A stretch of 64,000 nucleotides of DNA from an uncultured Rhodospirillales bacterium (GCA_903822185.1 CAIJOA010000028.1:186001-250000); one strand, 5' to 3'. Positions 46,213 through 56,394 are shown, counted from the stretch's first letter. The notes: generated from the sequence alone by a model not told the origin. Made by a program: numbers and translations.

Positions 46213-47021
46213 GGCGCGACCAAACCGATCACGAAGAGCCCGGCGCGATCCGCCTCGGCAACAAGGATATCGCGATTGAGGACGAGGGTTGCACCAGCTT
46301 CGACGGCAATACCGCGCAGCCCCCGCTCCGCCGCCGTCTCGATCGTTCGGGGACCGATGGTCGGAAGATCGACCCGGCGCTCCTGATGCGGCTTTGCCAT
46401 CTTCACGAGCACGGCACCCTCGGCGCCGTGACGAAGGATCAGCGCATCCGTGCCCTGGCTGCCTTCTGTCCCCAGGAGAATACCTTTCCGGATGACAACC
46501 GCTTGGCCCAAATCGCGCTCGCCATGGGCCTTCGCCGCACGCAGCCCGGCTTCGATGTCGGCCATCGCATCGGCATCGGGACGATGAAGGCCGAACGGCC
46601 CCAACGGCGCCAGCAGTGATGTCAGAATTTCGTGCACGCCGACGACACGAAACCCGTCCGACTCGATTTCGCCGATCACGGCGCGGAGCAGCATATCGTC
46701 GCCGAAATCGCTCAAGGCGCGCACGCCGATCCGGAAATAGAACCGCGCCGTGCGCCAGTCGGGTTTCAGCGACGTCCAGGTCGGACGGCGAACCCCGCCG
46801 ACCATGACGATCTCTTCAACGTCGTTTACGTGAAGCACCCGCAGCCCGGTCCCGGATGCACCGAGCCGCAGCCAAGCATGCGGTACATCGACCACTGTTT
46901 TTGGATCGCAACAATCTTGGATGGCAAGGACGAAGAAAGGCCGCCCCTCAGCGCGGCAGGAATCGATCAGGCGTTGCGGCAGTTCGCCGGACCCGGCGAC
47001 GATGCCGAGCTTACCCGCCAT
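46209..47021 (-). CDS. lpxI: UDP-2,3-diacylglucosamine pyrophosphatase LpxI
   Basis: A 270-residue LpxI, which hydrolyses UDP-2,3-diacylglucosamine to lipid X in alphaproteobacteria in place of the unrelated LpxH. It opens KLGIVAGSGELPQRLIDSCR and carries the DUF1009 core with VGVHEILTSLLAPLGPFG and KMAKPHQERRVDLPTIGPRTIE. I use the ATG at 47021, which overlaps the end of lpxA by 11 bp; the open frame to 47213 is a shadow of lpxA. Its presence is a taxonomic hint. Confidence 0.93.
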   Translation of the reverse strand: MAGKLGIVAGSGELPQRLIDSCRAEGRPFFVLAIQDCCDPKTVVDVPHAWLRLGASGTGLRVLHVNDVEEIVMVGGVRRPTWTSLKPDWRTARFYFRIGVRALSDFGDDMLLRAVIGEIESDGFRVVGVHEILTSLLAPLGPFGLHRPDADAMADIEAGLRAAKAHGERDLGQAVVIRKGILLGTEGSQGTDALILRHGAEGAVLVKMAKPHQERRVDLPTIGPRTIETAAERGLRGIAVEAGATLVLNRDILVAEADRAGLFVIGLVAP

Positions 47022-47814
47022 TTCCTGTCTTCGGCTGACACAAGCCACGCGATGAATCCTGGCGGATGAAGGCCAGCACATCATCGACGGGACGTACGCC
47101 GGCAAACTTTCCCGCGACGCTCTCCACCCGCTCGGCGAAGGTACCGTTCTCGACCTCGAACAGCATCTGATAGGCGTTGCGCAGACCCTGCATTTCCTCG
47201 CGCGAGAACCCACGGCGCTGCATGCCGACGATATTGAGCCCGGCTAGCGCCGCACGATTGCCCATGACCGAGCCGTAAGGGATCACGTCGCGCTCGACGC
47301 CGGTGACGCCGCCGACCATCGCATAAGCGCCGACGCGCACGAACTGATGCACAGCCGACAATCCGCCGAAGACGGCAAAATCGCCGACACGAACATGACC
47401 AGCCAGCGTCGCGTTGTTCGCCATGATCACGTCGTTACCGATGATGCAATCATGCGCGACATGGACCGCGACCATGAAAAGGCAGTTATCGCCGACCTGG
47501 GTCAGCAAGCCACCGCCTTCGGTACCGGGATTCATCGTAACATGTTCGCGGATGACGTTGTTGCGGCCGATGACGAGCCGCGATTGCTCGCCCTTATATT
47601 TAAGGTCTTGCGGCTCGTGACCGATCGACGCGAACGGAAAAATCCGCGTCCCGTCACCGATCGATGTATGACCGGATACCGCGATATGCGACAGCAACTC
47701 GACATTCTCGCCGAGGGTCACGAATTTGCCGATATGACAGAATGGGCCGATCTTTGCCGAGGCGGCAATCGTCGCGCCCGGTTCGACGACGGCCGTCGGA
47801 TGAATATCACTCAT
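47011..47814 (-). CDS. lpxA: UDP-N-acetylglucosamine acyltransferase
   Basis: A 267-residue LpxA, catalysing the first step of lipid A synthesis. It is a left-handed beta helix of hexapeptide repeats (ending around residue 190) with the catalytic His in AVHVAHDCIIG, and a helical C-terminal domain. ATG overlaps the fabZ stop by 8 bp. The order lpxD-fabZ-lpxA is the usual proteobacterial one. Confidence 0.97.
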   Translation of the reverse strand: MSDIHPTAVVEPGATIAASAKIGPFCHIGKFVTLGENVELLSHIAVSGHTSIGDGTRIFPFASIGHEPQDLKYKGEQSRLVIGRNNVIREHVTMNPGTEGGGLLTQVGDNCLFMVAVHVAHDCIIGNDVIMANNATLAGHVRVGDFAVFGGLSAVHQFVRVGAYAMVGGVTGVERDVIPYGSVMGNRAALAGLNIVGMQRRGFSREEMQGLRNAYQMLFEVENGTFAERVESVAGKFAGVRPVDDVLAFIRQDSSRGLCQPKTGNGG

Positions 47815-48292
47815 CGGCGTTAATAGCGTTGTCCATGATCATTGCAGCAAAGGTCGCTTCGGCCATCAGCTTGTCGTTGACCATAGCGCGCCCACTGAAC
47901 TTCCACACCATGCCGCGGCTATGCACCCGTTCGACATGGATATGCAGCGTGTCGCCCGGCGTCACCGGACGACGGAACTTGGCGCCGTCGATATTGGTAA
48001 AATAGACCAGCTTGCCCTCGGCCTGCTCGCCGATCGAATGAACGACCAGCACCGCTGCCGTCTGGGCCATCGCCTCGACGATCAAGACGCCCGGCATCAC
48101 CGGCCAGCGCGGAAAATGGCCCTGGAAGAAGTTCTCGTTGATCGTGACGTTCTTGACGCCGGTCGCGCTCTGGCCATGCGCGACGTTGATTACCTTGTCG
48201 ATCATCAACATCGGATAGCGATGCGGGATCATTTTCATGATCTGCTTCAAACCGATCTCAGGCGTCACTTGAGGTTGATCGGGCGTATCCAT
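47807..48292 (-). CDS. fabZ: 3-hydroxyacyl-ACP dehydratase FabZ
   Basis: A 161-residue hot-dog-fold dehydratase of fatty acid synthesis. The catalytic His is in IPHRYPMLMIDKV and the Glu in MPGVLIVEAMAQTAAVL, with NENFFQGHFPRWPVMPG between. It balances 3-hydroxyacyl-ACP use between lipid A and phospholipids, which explains its place between lpxD and lpxA. It begins one base after the lpxD stop region. Confidence 0.97.
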   Translation of the reverse strand: MDTPDQPQVTPEIGLKQIMKMIPHRYPMLMIDKVINVAHGQSATGVKNVTINENFFQGHFPRWPVMPGVLIVEAMAQTAAVLVVHSIGEQAEGKLVYFTNIDGAKFRRPVTPGDTLHIHVERVHSRGMVWKFSGRAMVNDKLMAEATFAAMIMDNAINADE

Positions 48293-48293
48293 G

Positions 48294-49319
48294 TCAGTCG
48301 TTTTTCCTCTTATTGGCGAGGCGCCGCAGGTTGATATTCATCCGGTGAAATTCAAGTCTTGGGACGGCTGGCGAACCCATCACGGTTTCGCCGGGGTTCA
48401 CGTCGCGCATCAAGCCCGCCTGGGCAGCGATCCGTGCACCGTCGCCAATGGTCAAATGACCTGCCATCGCCGACTGGCCGCCGACCATCACATAATTGCC
48501 AAGTCGCGTGCTGCCAGAAATTCCGCTTTGCGCCACGAGCACGCAGCACCGACCTATTTGGACGTTGTGGCCGATCTGGACCAGATTATCAATCATCGTG
48601 CCCGACCCGATCACCGTGTCCGGCCCGGCGCCGCGATCGACGGTGGTGTTCGCACCGACCTCGACATCATCGCCGATCAGAACACGGCCCAACTGAGGCA
48701 CTTTCACCGGTGCGACCGGATCCGGCGCGAAGCCGAAGCCATCCTGACCGATGCGTGAACCGGGATAGAGCCGTACGCGCGAGCCGATCATCGCATAAGC
48801 GACACTGGCATTGGCGCCGACGCGGACATCGTCACCCATCACCACCGAGGCACCGATGACGGCATTCGGGCCGATCAGGCATCGTTTCCCGATCGTGGCG
48901 CCGGGACCGATCACTGCGTTGGCTTCGACAGCACAGCCTTCACCCAGGGTCGCCGTCGGATCGACGACCGCACTGGGGGCAATGCCCGGGGTCGGCGGCG
49001 GCTCGGGATAGAACATCTGCGCGGCCAGCGCATAGCCGCGATAAGGCTGCGGCGTCACCAGCAACGTCGCGCCGGCTGGCGCTTGGGGCGCAAGCTTCGG
49101 GTTGACGATGACCACGCCAGCTTTGGTGTTCCGAAACGTCTCAACGTAATGCGGGTTGTCGAGAAACGAGACATCGTCAGCGGTGGCGCTTTCCAGCGGC
49201 GCGACGCTTGTCAGTATCCGGTCAGCCTTGCCTGCGCCGGCGATCTCGGCGCCGATGCGCGCGGCAATCTCGGCGACGCTGAACGGGCCGGCAACAGTGA
49301 AAAAGCGCGGATCGGCCAT
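48294..49319 (-). CDS. lpxD: UDP-3-O-(3-hydroxyacyl)glucosamine N-acyltransferase
   Basis: A 341-residue LpxD, the third acyltransferase step of lipid A synthesis. The N-terminal domain has FLDNPHYVETFRNTKAGVVIV, followed by the hexapeptide-repeat beta helix with the catalytic His in DNLVQIGHNVQIG and a short helical tail. Its ATG is 3 bp after the ompH stop, in the same tightly packed operon. Confidence 0.96.
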   Translation of the reverse strand: MADPRFFTVAGPFSVAEIAARIGAEIAGAGKADRILTSVAPLESATADDVSFLDNPHYVETFRNTKAGVVIVNPKLAPQAPAGATLLVTPQPYRGYALAAQMFYPEPPPTPGIAPSAVVDPTATLGEGCAVEANAVIGPGATIGKRCLIGPNAVIGASVVMGDDVRVGANASVAYAMIGSRVRLYPGSRIGQDGFGFAPDPVAPVKVPQLGRVLIGDDVEVGANTTVDRGAGPDTVIGSGTMIDNLVQIGHNVQIGRCCVLVAQSGISGSTRLGNYVMVGGQSAMAGHLTIGDGARIAAQAGLMRDVNPGETVMGSPAVPRLEFHRMNINLRRLANKRKND

Positions 49320-49322
49320 CGG

Positions 49323-49943
49323 CTATTTCTTTGCCGGCGGCGCCGGGAGCGGCAATGGCATGCGCGGTCCAGGCGCGGGCATGGCGCCGGGGGCCGGTTC
49401 AGCCGGCGTGGCCAGCACGACCATCGGCAATTTGGCGTCGAGCCGGGTAATGACCTCTTGCGTGATGTCGAGGCTCTTCTCCTCGAACAACACGGCAGCC
49501 TTCGCGACGACAAGATTTACTTTCCGCTCGGCCGCCATATCCGAAATGATCTGCAAGGCCGTGTTCTCGACCTTCGTCATGGCCTCGTTATAGGCCTGCT
49601 GAAGCGCCTGGCGGGTTACCTGCACCCGATTGTCCAACGCGTCGTATCGCTGCTGGAAGTCACGCATCTTGCTGTTGAAGGCATCCGGCGCCAAGACGGT
49701 GCGCTGGCGTTCCAACTCGTCCTGGGTCTTTTGGAGATCGCCTTCCTGCGCCGTCACCTCTTTGGTGTAACGCTCGGTCCGTTGATCCATTTGCGACTGG
49801 ATGTTCCGGGCAACCAAAGACTCGCGCAGAATCTGCTGCACATCGACCGTGACAATAACGGGAGCCTGTACCACTTGGGCTTCGGCCGCGCCGGCCGCCA
49901 GCAGCATCAATCCGGCGAAGCCGAAACGGGCCGCCAACCGCAT
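49323..49943 (-). CDS. ompH: OmpH/Skp-family periplasmic chaperone
   Basis: A 206-residue Skp-like chaperone for outer-membrane proteins. A signal peptide (FGFAGLMLLAAGAAEA) is followed by the OmpH core with the long coiled-coil arms (about residues 50-130, rich in Gln, Glu and Arg) and a Pro/Ala-rich C-terminal tail that is longer than usual. It begins directly after the bamA stop codon, so translation is coupled to its assembly partner. Confidence 0.88.
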   Translation of the reverse strand: MRLAARFGFAGLMLLAAGAAEAQVVQAPVIVTVDVQQILRESLVARNIQSQMDQRTERYTKEVTAQEGDLQKTQDELERQRTVLAPDAFNSKMRDFQQRYDALDNRVQVTRQALQQAYNEAMTKVENTALQIISDMAAERKVNLVVAKAAVLFEEKSLDITQEVITRLDAKLPMVVLATPAEPAPGAMPAPGPRMPLPLPAPPAKK

Positions 49944-52235
49944 CTAGAAATTCGATCCGAAGCCGATGCGGAAGAATTCTTTCTTGTCGTAGGCTTGCTT
50001 CAGCACCGGGAGAGCGAAGTCGATACGGAGCGGTCCCATCGGCGAAGCCCATGCAAAGCCATAGCCGACGGAAGCCCGGAGCTTGCGGGAATCGACGATG
50101 GTCGGGCCTGAGCTATCAACTTTGAAAGCGCTGCCGAAATCGGTGAAGGCATGACCGGCGAGACCGAACTCTTTCGGCAAGCCGAGCGGCATGCTGACTT
50201 GGAACGACCCGATCCAATAGGCGTTGGCGCCCAAGGCGTCATTCGTCGAAATATCGCGCGGACCGATACCACCGCTGGCGAAGCCGCGCAGATTGTCACC
50301 GCCGATGAAGTAGCGATCTTCAATCCGAACCTGCTCGCCGAGGCCTTTGATAAAGCCGGCTTCACCCGTGACCTGAGCGACCCAGGCCGGCGCGATCGGA
50401 TAGTAGAAGCCACCATTCAGGCCGTTGCGAAGAAAGTGGACCTGACCGCCCGCGCCGGCGATATCGGTGCTGAACGAACCGTAGTAACCCGAGGTCGGCT
50501 GCAAGCGGTTGTCACGCTTATCGTACAACAGCACCTGGCCGATGATCGACGCCAAGCGTGAGCCGGCTTGTTGCTGAATATAGACCGAAGCGCCTGGGAT
50601 GATGTTGGTGATCTGGTCCTGGCGCAGTGTGTAGCTGACGGTCTGGCGCAGAGATTCGGTGAACTGATAGCCCATGCGGGTCGAGCCGCCATAGGACAGT
50701 TCCTGATAGCCCGCGATCGTCGTGTTATCACGCTGCAAAGCGAAGAGATCGAAGCCGGCGGCCAAATCGCGATTGAGGAAGTAAGGCTCGGTGAAGCTCA
50801 AATCGACCTGCCGCGTGCGGTAGGCGATCGTCGTATCGATACGAAGATCCTGCCCGCGGCCCATGAGATTACGCTCGTGGATACCGATATTCGCGAGCGG
50901 GCCGTCCGTGGTCGAGTAACCGACGCCGACCTGGAATTCGCCGGTCGATTGCTCCTGCACATCGACGCGAATAACGGTCTTGTCGGGGGCGCTGCCCGGC
51001 GAGTTGGTGACATCGGCTTTCTTGAAGAAGCCGAGATTGTTGATGCGTTGCTCCGACCGTTTCAGCTTGGTCGAGTTGAAGGCGTCGCCTTCGACCAGGC
51101 GGAACTCGCGGCGGACAACGCGATCCTGAGTACGCAGGTTGCCGGTAATGTCGATGCGTTCGACATAGACTTCCGGGCCTTCCTTGATGTCAAAGGAGAC
51201 ATCGATCGTCTTGCTGTCGGTGTTGCGCTTGACGTTCGGGGTCGCCTGGACGAAGGCGTAACCGCGATTGCCCAAAGAATCGGTGATGCCCGAGATCGAC
51301 TTATCGACTTGGTCGGCGTTGTACCAATCGCCTTCCTTCATCGTCAGCATCGCGCGCAGCGTTGCCGGATCGACGTCCTTCAGTTCGTTCGTGACTTCGA
51401 CCTTACCGAAGTGATAGCGCGCGCCTTCTTCAACCGTGAAGGTGACAAGGAAGCCGGAGCGGTCCGGCGCCAATTCGGCGACCGCCGAGACGACGCGGAA
51501 ATCGGCATAGCCCTGCGCCAGATAGAACTTGCGCAACAGCTCGCGGTCATAGGTCAGACGATCGGGATCATAGTTGTCGTCGTTGCTGAGAAAACGGTAC
51601 CAGCGCGATTCCTTGGTGGAGACGACCTCGCGCAGCGCCTTCTCGCCGAAGATATGGTTGCCGAGGAAAGTGATGCCGCGGATGCCGGTTGACGGACCCT
51701 CATCGATTTCGAAGACGAGATCGACTCGGTTCTGCGGCAGTTCGATGACTTTGGGCTGTACCGTCGCGGCAAAACGGCCGCTGCGTCGATAGATTTCCAA
51801 GAGACGCATGACGTCGCCTTGGACTTTTTCGCGCGTAAAAACCAAACGCGGACGCAATTGGATTTCGCCGTTGAGGTTTTCGTCGGTGAGCTTGCTGTTG
51901 CCTTCAAACGCGATGCGGTTGATGACCGGATTTTCGACCACATGGACGACGAGCGCGCTGCCGTCGCGGCGCATGGTGACGTCGGAAAACAAGCCGGTGG
52001 CGAAAAGCGCCTTCAGGGAAGCATCGAGTTTGGTGGAGTCGTAAGGCTCGCCCGGTTGTACTTGGAGGTAGGACCGAACCGTATCGGCCTCGACGCGCTG
52101 TGCGCCTTCGACCCGAACTTCCTGAACGACGCCGCCCTCAAGCGATTGCGCGAAGACCGGCGCCGATGACAGCGCCAGACCGATCAAAGCAATCGCTAGA
52201 ATGAAACGCCGGACGGTACCGACCACGATCCGCAC
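49944..52235 (-). CDS. bamA: Outer membrane protein assembly factor BamA
   Basis: A 763-residue BamA with a signal peptide (FILAIALIGLALSSAPVFA), five POTRA domains (about residues 30-420) and a C-terminal 16-stranded barrel with the VRGF-type LRGFASGGIG loop. I use the GTG at 52235, preceded by AGGGGG at 5 nt; the frame to 52286 adds 17 residues without a ribosome site and would bury the signal peptide. The protein ends in an aromatic Phe, as outer-membrane barrels do. Confidence 0.95.
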   Translation of the reverse strand: MRIVVGTVRRFILAIALIGLALSSAPVFAQSLEGGVVQEVRVEGAQRVEADTVRSYLQVQPGEPYDSTKLDASLKALFATGLFSDVTMRRDGSALVVHVVENPVINRIAFEGNSKLTDENLNGEIQLRPRLVFTREKVQGDVMRLLEIYRRSGRFAATVQPKVIELPQNRVDLVFEIDEGPSTGIRGITFLGNHIFGEKALREVVSTKESRWYRFLSNDDNYDPDRLTYDRELLRKFYLAQGYADFRVVSAVAELAPDRSGFLVTFTVEEGARYHFGKVEVTNELKDVDPATLRAMLTMKEGDWYNADQVDKSISGITDSLGNRGYAFVQATPNVKRNTDSKTIDVSFDIKEGPEVYVERIDITGNLRTQDRVVRREFRLVEGDAFNSTKLKRSEQRINNLGFFKKADVTNSPGSAPDKTVIRVDVQEQSTGEFQVGVGYSTTDGPLANIGIHERNLMGRGQDLRIDTTIAYRTRQVDLSFTEPYFLNRDLAAGFDLFALQRDNTTIAGYQELSYGGSTRMGYQFTESLRQTVSYTLRQDQITNIIPGASVYIQQQAGSRLASIIGQVLLYDKRDNRLQPTSGYYGSFSTDIAGAGGQVHFLRNGLNGGFYYPIAPAWVAQVTGEAGFIKGLGEQVRIEDRYFIGGDNLRGFASGGIGPRDISTNDALGANAYWIGSFQVSMPLGLPKEFGLAGHAFTDFGSAFKVDSSGPTIVDSRKLRASVGYGFAWASPMGPLRIDFALPVLKQAYDKKEFFRIGFGSNF

Positions 52236-52294
52236 TAATTCCCCCTGTCTCGAACCACTACCCTTTGCCGACATTGCCATCGCCAACGGGGCCT

Positions 52295-53446
52295 TCAGGT
52301 CACCAAACCCTTCAAGAATTCAACGACCCGGAGGTGAACGAGATCGTTCCACGTCGCAAAAACCATCAGCGTCAGCACGAGGGCAAGGCCAAAACGGAAG
52401 CCATATTCCTGCGCGCGGAGCCCCAACGGCCTGCCACGAACGGCTTCAGCGGCATAAAACAGAAGATGTCCCCCGTCAAGAACAGGAATCGGGAAAAGGT
52501 TTATAAGTCCGAGGTTTATGGACAATACGGCCATGAAAGGAAGCACCGCGGCGAGACCATATTGAGCGACCTCACCCGACATTTGTGCAATGCGGAGTGG
52601 GCCTCCCAGCTCGTCGGTGCTGCGGGCGCCGATGATCATTTGCCACACCGCCTGCAGCGTGCCGACGACGATGTTCAGCGTCTCGCCACCCGCGCGCCCA
52701 ACGGCGCTGATCGGGTTGTAACGGAGATATTGGACGCCCTGCCCCTCGATTCCCAACAAGCCGTATTCGTGCTTATTGCCGAACCGGTCGGTGACGGTGG
52801 TGAGTTTGGGCGTCACGGAAAGCTTGGTTTCAGCCCCGCCTCGCTTCACCGTAAGGTCCATGGCACGGCCCGGATTCAACCGGACCACCCGCTGCACGTC
52901 TTCGAAACGCTCGATCGACTGACCATCGATGCCGGTGATGACGTCGCCCGGCTTCACCCCGCCGGCTTCCGCCGCACTCTCTGGTTGGATGGTGCCGACT
53001 TCAGGCGGCGTGAAAGGTTGACCTATTGTGGCAAAGACGCCCGCCAAGACCAAGATTGCAAAGATAAAATTGGCAATCGGTCCAGCCGAAACAACGGCCG
53101 CGCGTTGGGCCAGGGTCTTGTGATGGAAGGCGACCGCCCGCTCCTCCGCGGTCATCTCCGCGACATCGGCCGAGGGCATCGAAGCCGGGTCGGCATCGCC
53201 GAACATCTTCACGTAGCCGCCCAGCGGGATCGCGCTGAGCTTCCAGCGGGTGCCGGTGCGATCGTTCCAGCCGAAAATCTCAGGTCCGAAACCGATCGAG
53301 AAAACCTCGACGCGAACGCCATTCCACCGGGCCACGATGTAGTGGCCGAACTCATGCACGAAGACCAGCACCGTCAGGACGATGATGAACCAAAAAAGGA
53401 AGTACCCAAAACCGCCGGTTAGTGCCGCCATCGACTCCATGCCCAT
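52295..53446 (-). CDS. rseP: Site-2 protease RseP (M50 zinc metalloprotease)
   Basis: A 383-residue membrane metalloprotease that cuts anti-sigma factors and signal-peptide remnants. The zinc motif HEFGH is in the first helix (LVFVHEFGHYIVAR), a PDZ domain lies around residues 125-205 (SAAEAGGVKPGDVITGID), and the second zinc ligand is in INLFPIPVLDGGHLLF. Several nearby ATG codons (53446, 53440, 53431) could start it. The usual neighbour dxr, between cdsA and rseP, is absent: only about 75 bp separate the two genes. Confidence 0.93.
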   Translation of the reverse strand: MGMESMAALTGGFGYFLFWFIIVLTVLVFVHEFGHYIVARWNGVRVEVFSIGFGPEIFGWNDRTGTRWKLSAIPLGGYVKMFGDADPASMPSADVAEMTAEERAVAFHHKTLAQRAAVVSAGPIANFIFAILVLAGVFATIGQPFTPPEVGTIQPESAAEAGGVKPGDVITGIDGQSIERFEDVQRVVRLNPGRAMDLTVKRGGAETKLSVTPKLTTVTDRFGNKHEYGLLGIEGQGVQYLRYNPISAVGRAGGETLNIVVGTLQAVWQMIIGARSTDELGGPLRIAQMSGEVAQYGLAAVLPFMAVLSINLGLINLFPIPVLDGGHLLFYAAEAVRGRPLGLRAQEYGFRFGLALVLTLMVFATWNDLVHLRVVEFLKGLVT

Positions 53447-53521
53447 GCCCTCAACTTCGCCGATAGAATAGCAAAGTTTCAGCCTAAAGATGATGAAATA
53501 AAGCTTAGGTTTGCCAGGCCC

Positions 53522-54370
53522 TTAGAGGCGCCAATCCAGGGGGCTGCCGCCAGCCAGCCAGATCACAATCGCTTGTACGAGTGCCGCCGTCAAAAGCGAA
53601 TCCAGACGATCGAGCAAACCGCCATGTCCGGGGATCAACGCACCCGAGTCTTTGACCCCAAAACGGCGTTTCAGCGCCGATTCGGCAAGATCGCCCAATT
53701 CGGCCACGACCGCCAAGCCGATGCTCAGCCCGACCACCGTCGCAATGGAGGCATGACCGGGCCATGCCGCGGCGACGCCGATCAGCCCGGCACAGAACAA
53801 TCCGCCCAAGGCACCAGCCCAAGTCTTGTTAGGCGACAATGAGGGGGCGAGTTTGGGTCCGCCGATGGTTCTGCCAAAGGCATAGGCACCGATGTCGCTG
53901 GCCCACACCAAGCCGAGCAGCCAGAAAATAGTCGTCCGTCCGCCGCCTTCGCGGTCGAGCCAGACCAAAGCGACACATGGCAAAGCGACCCATAGCGTGC
54001 CCGCGGCGCTCGATAACGGCGCAGACGCTTTAACCGCTTCGCACGCACGCCAGACCAAAACGGCCCCTGCGATCGCGATCGAGATCGCCCATGATGCCGG
54101 AAGCAACGTCGCGATGATAACGGTCGCCGCCGCCGTGCCGATGATCGTCGTCGAGGCAAGCGATCTTGCCGCGCCGGACATGCACGCCCATTCCCAGGCC
54201 ATGCCGACGGCCGCGAGCAGCACCAAAAGCGTGAACCACGGCGGACCGAACCAGACCGCGGCGAGCGCCAACGGACCCATCACCGACGCAGAAATGATTC
54301 GAAGTTTGAGGCTGCTCGAACGCGGCGGAACGAGGCTGGGACCGGCTGAAGGCGACGGCGTTAAATCCAA
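53522..54370 (-). CDS. cdsA: Phosphatidate cytidylyltransferase
   Basis: A 282-residue membrane CDP-diacylglycerol synthase, the step that feeds phosphatidylethanolamine and phosphatidylglycerol synthesis. Multiple hydrophobic helices are present, with the CTP-transferase signature at SDIGAYAFGRTIGGPKLAPSLSPNKTW in outline and KDSGALIPGHGGLLDRLDSL near the C-terminus. It starts one base after the uppS stop. Confidence 0.95.
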   Translation of the reverse strand: MDLTPSPSAGPSLVPPRSSSLKLRIISASVMGPLALAAVWFGPPWFTLLVLLAAVGMAWEWACMSGAARSLASTTIIGTAAATVIIATLLPASWAISIAIAGAVLVWRACEAVKASAPLSSAAGTLWVALPCVALVWLDREGGGRTTIFWLLGLVWASDIGAYAFGRTIGGPKLAPSLSPNKTWAGALGGLFCAGLIGVAAAWPGHASIATVVGLSIGLAVVAELGDLAESALKRRFGVKDSGALIPGHGGLLDRLDSLLTAALVQAIVIWLAGGSPLDWRL

Positions 54371-54371
54371 A

Positions 54372-55103
54372 TCAGCCCGAACCGGCCGACGCGCCGAAAC
54401 GGCGTTCGCGGCCGTGGAAATCGCTGACGGCCTTTTCGAGATCGGGCTTGCCGAAATCAGGCCACAGCGTATCGATGAAAACGAGTTCGGTATAAGCGCA
54501 CTGCCACAACAGGAAGTTGCTGATGCGCAGTTCGCCGCTGGTACGGATCAGTAAATCCGGATCGGGAATATCGGCGGTGAAAAGCGAATCCGAGAAACGC
54601 GTTTCATCGATGTCTTCGGGCTTCAGTTTCCCGGCGATCGCATCGGTCGCCAGTTTACGTGCGGCGCCAACGATGTCGTCGCGGCCGCCATAGGACAGCG
54701 CGACGATCAAGGTAAGCTTCGTGTTGTCACCGGTGAGCTTCTCGGCATTGTCGATCAGCGTGACGATGTCCGCCGCGAGCCGCGCGCGGTCGCCGATGAT
54801 TTTGACGCGCACGCCTTGTTTATGCAGCTCTGCAATTTCGCCGCGCAAATAATGCCGAAGCAGCCCCATGAGATCGTCGATCTCGCCGGTCGGGCGCTTC
54901 CAATTTTCAGATGAGAAGCCGAAGAGCGTGAGATAGGAGATGCCGAGTTCGACGCAGGAAACCACGGCGCGACGCACGGAATCGGCACCGCGGCGATGGC
55001 CGGCAATACGCGGCAGACCGCGCGCCTTGGCCCAGCGCCCGTTGCCATCCATGATGATCGCGACATGTGCCGGCGGCGCCGGCATCGAAGCCTCTTCCGC
55101 CAT
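54372..55103 (-). CDS. uppS: Undecaprenyl diphosphate synthase
   Basis: A 243-residue cis-prenyltransferase making the C55 lipid carrier for peptidoglycan. The substrate loop [20 protein letters not shown], the FSSENWKRP segment and the C-terminal [15 protein letters not shown] and [12 protein letters not shown] blocks are conserved. Its ATG overlaps the frr stop by one base. It supplies peptidoglycan carrier synthesis within the frr-uppS-cdsA unit. Confidence 0.96.
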   Translation of the reverse strand: MAEEASMPAPPAHVAIIMDGNGRWAKARGLPRIAGHRRGADSVRRAVVSCVELGISYLTLFGFSSENWKRPTGEIDDLMGLLRHYLRGEIAELHKQGVRVKIIGDRARLAADIVTLIDNAEKLTGDNTKLTLIVALSYGGRDDIVGAARKLATDAIAGKLKPEDIDETRFSDSLFTADIPDPDLLIRTSGELRISNFLLWQCAYTELVFIDTLWPDFGKPDLEKAVSDFHGRERRFGASAGSG

Positions 55104-55663
55104 CAGACTTGAAGTATCTCCTTGTCCTTGGCGGCCAGCAACTCATCGACCCGCTTGATCAAGCCGTCGGTTAGGGTCTGGACATCCTTCTCGATCTTGC
55201 GCAATTCGTCCTGCGAAATGACGCTGTCTTTTTCCTGCTTTTTCAGCACGTCCATGCCGTCGCGCCGCACGTTGCGGATCGCGATGCGCGTCTGCTCGCT
55301 GTATTTCGCGGCGACCTTCGTCAATTCCTTGCGGCGTTCCTCGGAGAGATCCGGCACCGGGACGCGCAACATCTGACCATCAACCTGCGGATTGAGCCCA
55401 AGGCCGGCATCGCGAATAGCCTTTTCAGCGGCTTTGACGTTAGCCTTGTCCCAAATTTGAACCATCAACAATCGCGGCTCCGGCACGCTGACCGTGCCGA
55501 CTTGCAGCAACGGCACGCGATTGCCGTAAGCCTCGACTTGAACCGGATCGAGCATGTTTGCCGCGGCTCGGCCGGTTCGCAGCGCGGCAAACTCCTTGCG
55601 CAACGCATCAATCGCGCCGTCCATGCGCTTACGTAGATCAACGACGACTTTATCTTCGCTCAT
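55103..55663 (-). CDS. frr: Ribosome recycling factor
   Basis: A 186-residue RRF that splits post-termination ribosomes with EF-G. Conserved blocks are [56 protein letters not shown] and [19 protein letters not shown] take the ATG at 55663, with GGGA 9 nt upstream; a GTG at 55669 adds two residues. It follows pyrH by 11 bp. Confidence 0.96.
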   Translation of the reverse strand: MSEDKVVVDLRKRMDGAIDALRKEFAALRTGRAAANMLDPVQVEAYGNRVPLLQVGTVSVPEPRLLMVQIWDKANVKAAEKAIRDAGLGLNPQVDGQMLRVPVPDLSEERRKELTKVAAKYSEQTRIAIRNVRRDGMDVLKKQEKDSVISQDELRKIEKDVQTLTDGLIKRVDELLAAKDKEILQV

Positions 55664-55674
55664 CGCCACATCCC

Positions 55675-56394
55675 TTAATCGCTGATGATGGTGAAGCGTC
55701 CCTTTCCTGCCACGACATCGGCAAAGCCGCCTTTCTCGTGGATGGAAAAGACCAAAATAGGAATTCGATTTTCGCGCGCCAGCGAGATGGCGGCAGCGTC
55801 CATCACCTGCAGATCGCGAGTCAGCACTTCGAGATAGCCGAGCTTGTCGTAGCGCGTCGCCGTCGGGTCTTTCTTCGGATCGGCGCTATAGACGCCATCG
55901 ACCTTCGTCGCCTTCAACAGCGCCGTACATTCCGTCTCGGACGCGCGCAACGCAGCAGCCGTGTCGGTGGTGAAGAACGGATTGCCAGTGCCCGCCGCGA
56001 GAATGACAGCACGGCCTTTTTCCATATGGCCGATGGCCCGGCGGCGAATGTACGGCTCGCACACCGCCTGCATCGAGATCGCGCTTTGCACGCGTGTCGG
56101 CACGCCCAGCTTTTCCAGCGCGCTTTGCAGCGCCAGCGAATTGATGATCGTCGCCAGCATGCCCATGTAGTCGCCGGTCGCGCGCTCCATGCCGGCAGCA
56201 GCGCCCGCCACGCCGCGGAAGATGTTCCCGCCCCCGACAACCATCGCCACCTCGACGCCGAGGTCGTGAACGCTTTTCACTTCTTCGGCGACATGCGTGA
56301 TCGTCTGAGGATCGATTCCATAGCCCTGCTCGCCCATCAGCGCTTCGCCGCTGAGCTTCAGGAGAACGCGTTTGTATTTTGGGTCAGAAGGCAT
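55675..56394 (-). CDS. pyrH: UMP kinase
   Basis: A 239-residue bacterial UMP kinase of the amino acid kinase fold, phosphorylating UMP to [31 protein letters not shown] and [21 protein letters not shown] are diagnostic. No ribosome site precedes the ATG. A -10 element TATAGT ends eight bases before it, so the mRNA may be leaderless. It opens the pyrH-frr-uppS-cdsA unit after the tsf terminator. Confidence 0.96.
   Translation of the reverse strand: MPSDPKYKRVLLKLSGEALMGEQGYGIDPQTITHVAEEVKSVHDLGVEVAMVVGGGNIFRGVAGAAAGMERATGDYMGMLATIINSLALQSALEKLGVPTRVQSAISMQAVCEPYIRRRAIGHMEKGRAVILAAGTGNPFFTTDTAAALRASETECTALLKATKVDGVYSADPKKDPTATRYDKLGYLEVLTRDLQVMDAAAISLARENRIPILVFSIHEKGGFADVVAGKGRFTIISD

Noticed and set aside
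49083-53422. Several 340-385-codon plus-strand frames opposite lpxD, ompH, bamA and rseP
   Set aside because: All are shadows of essential envelope genes with clear motifs on the minus strand.
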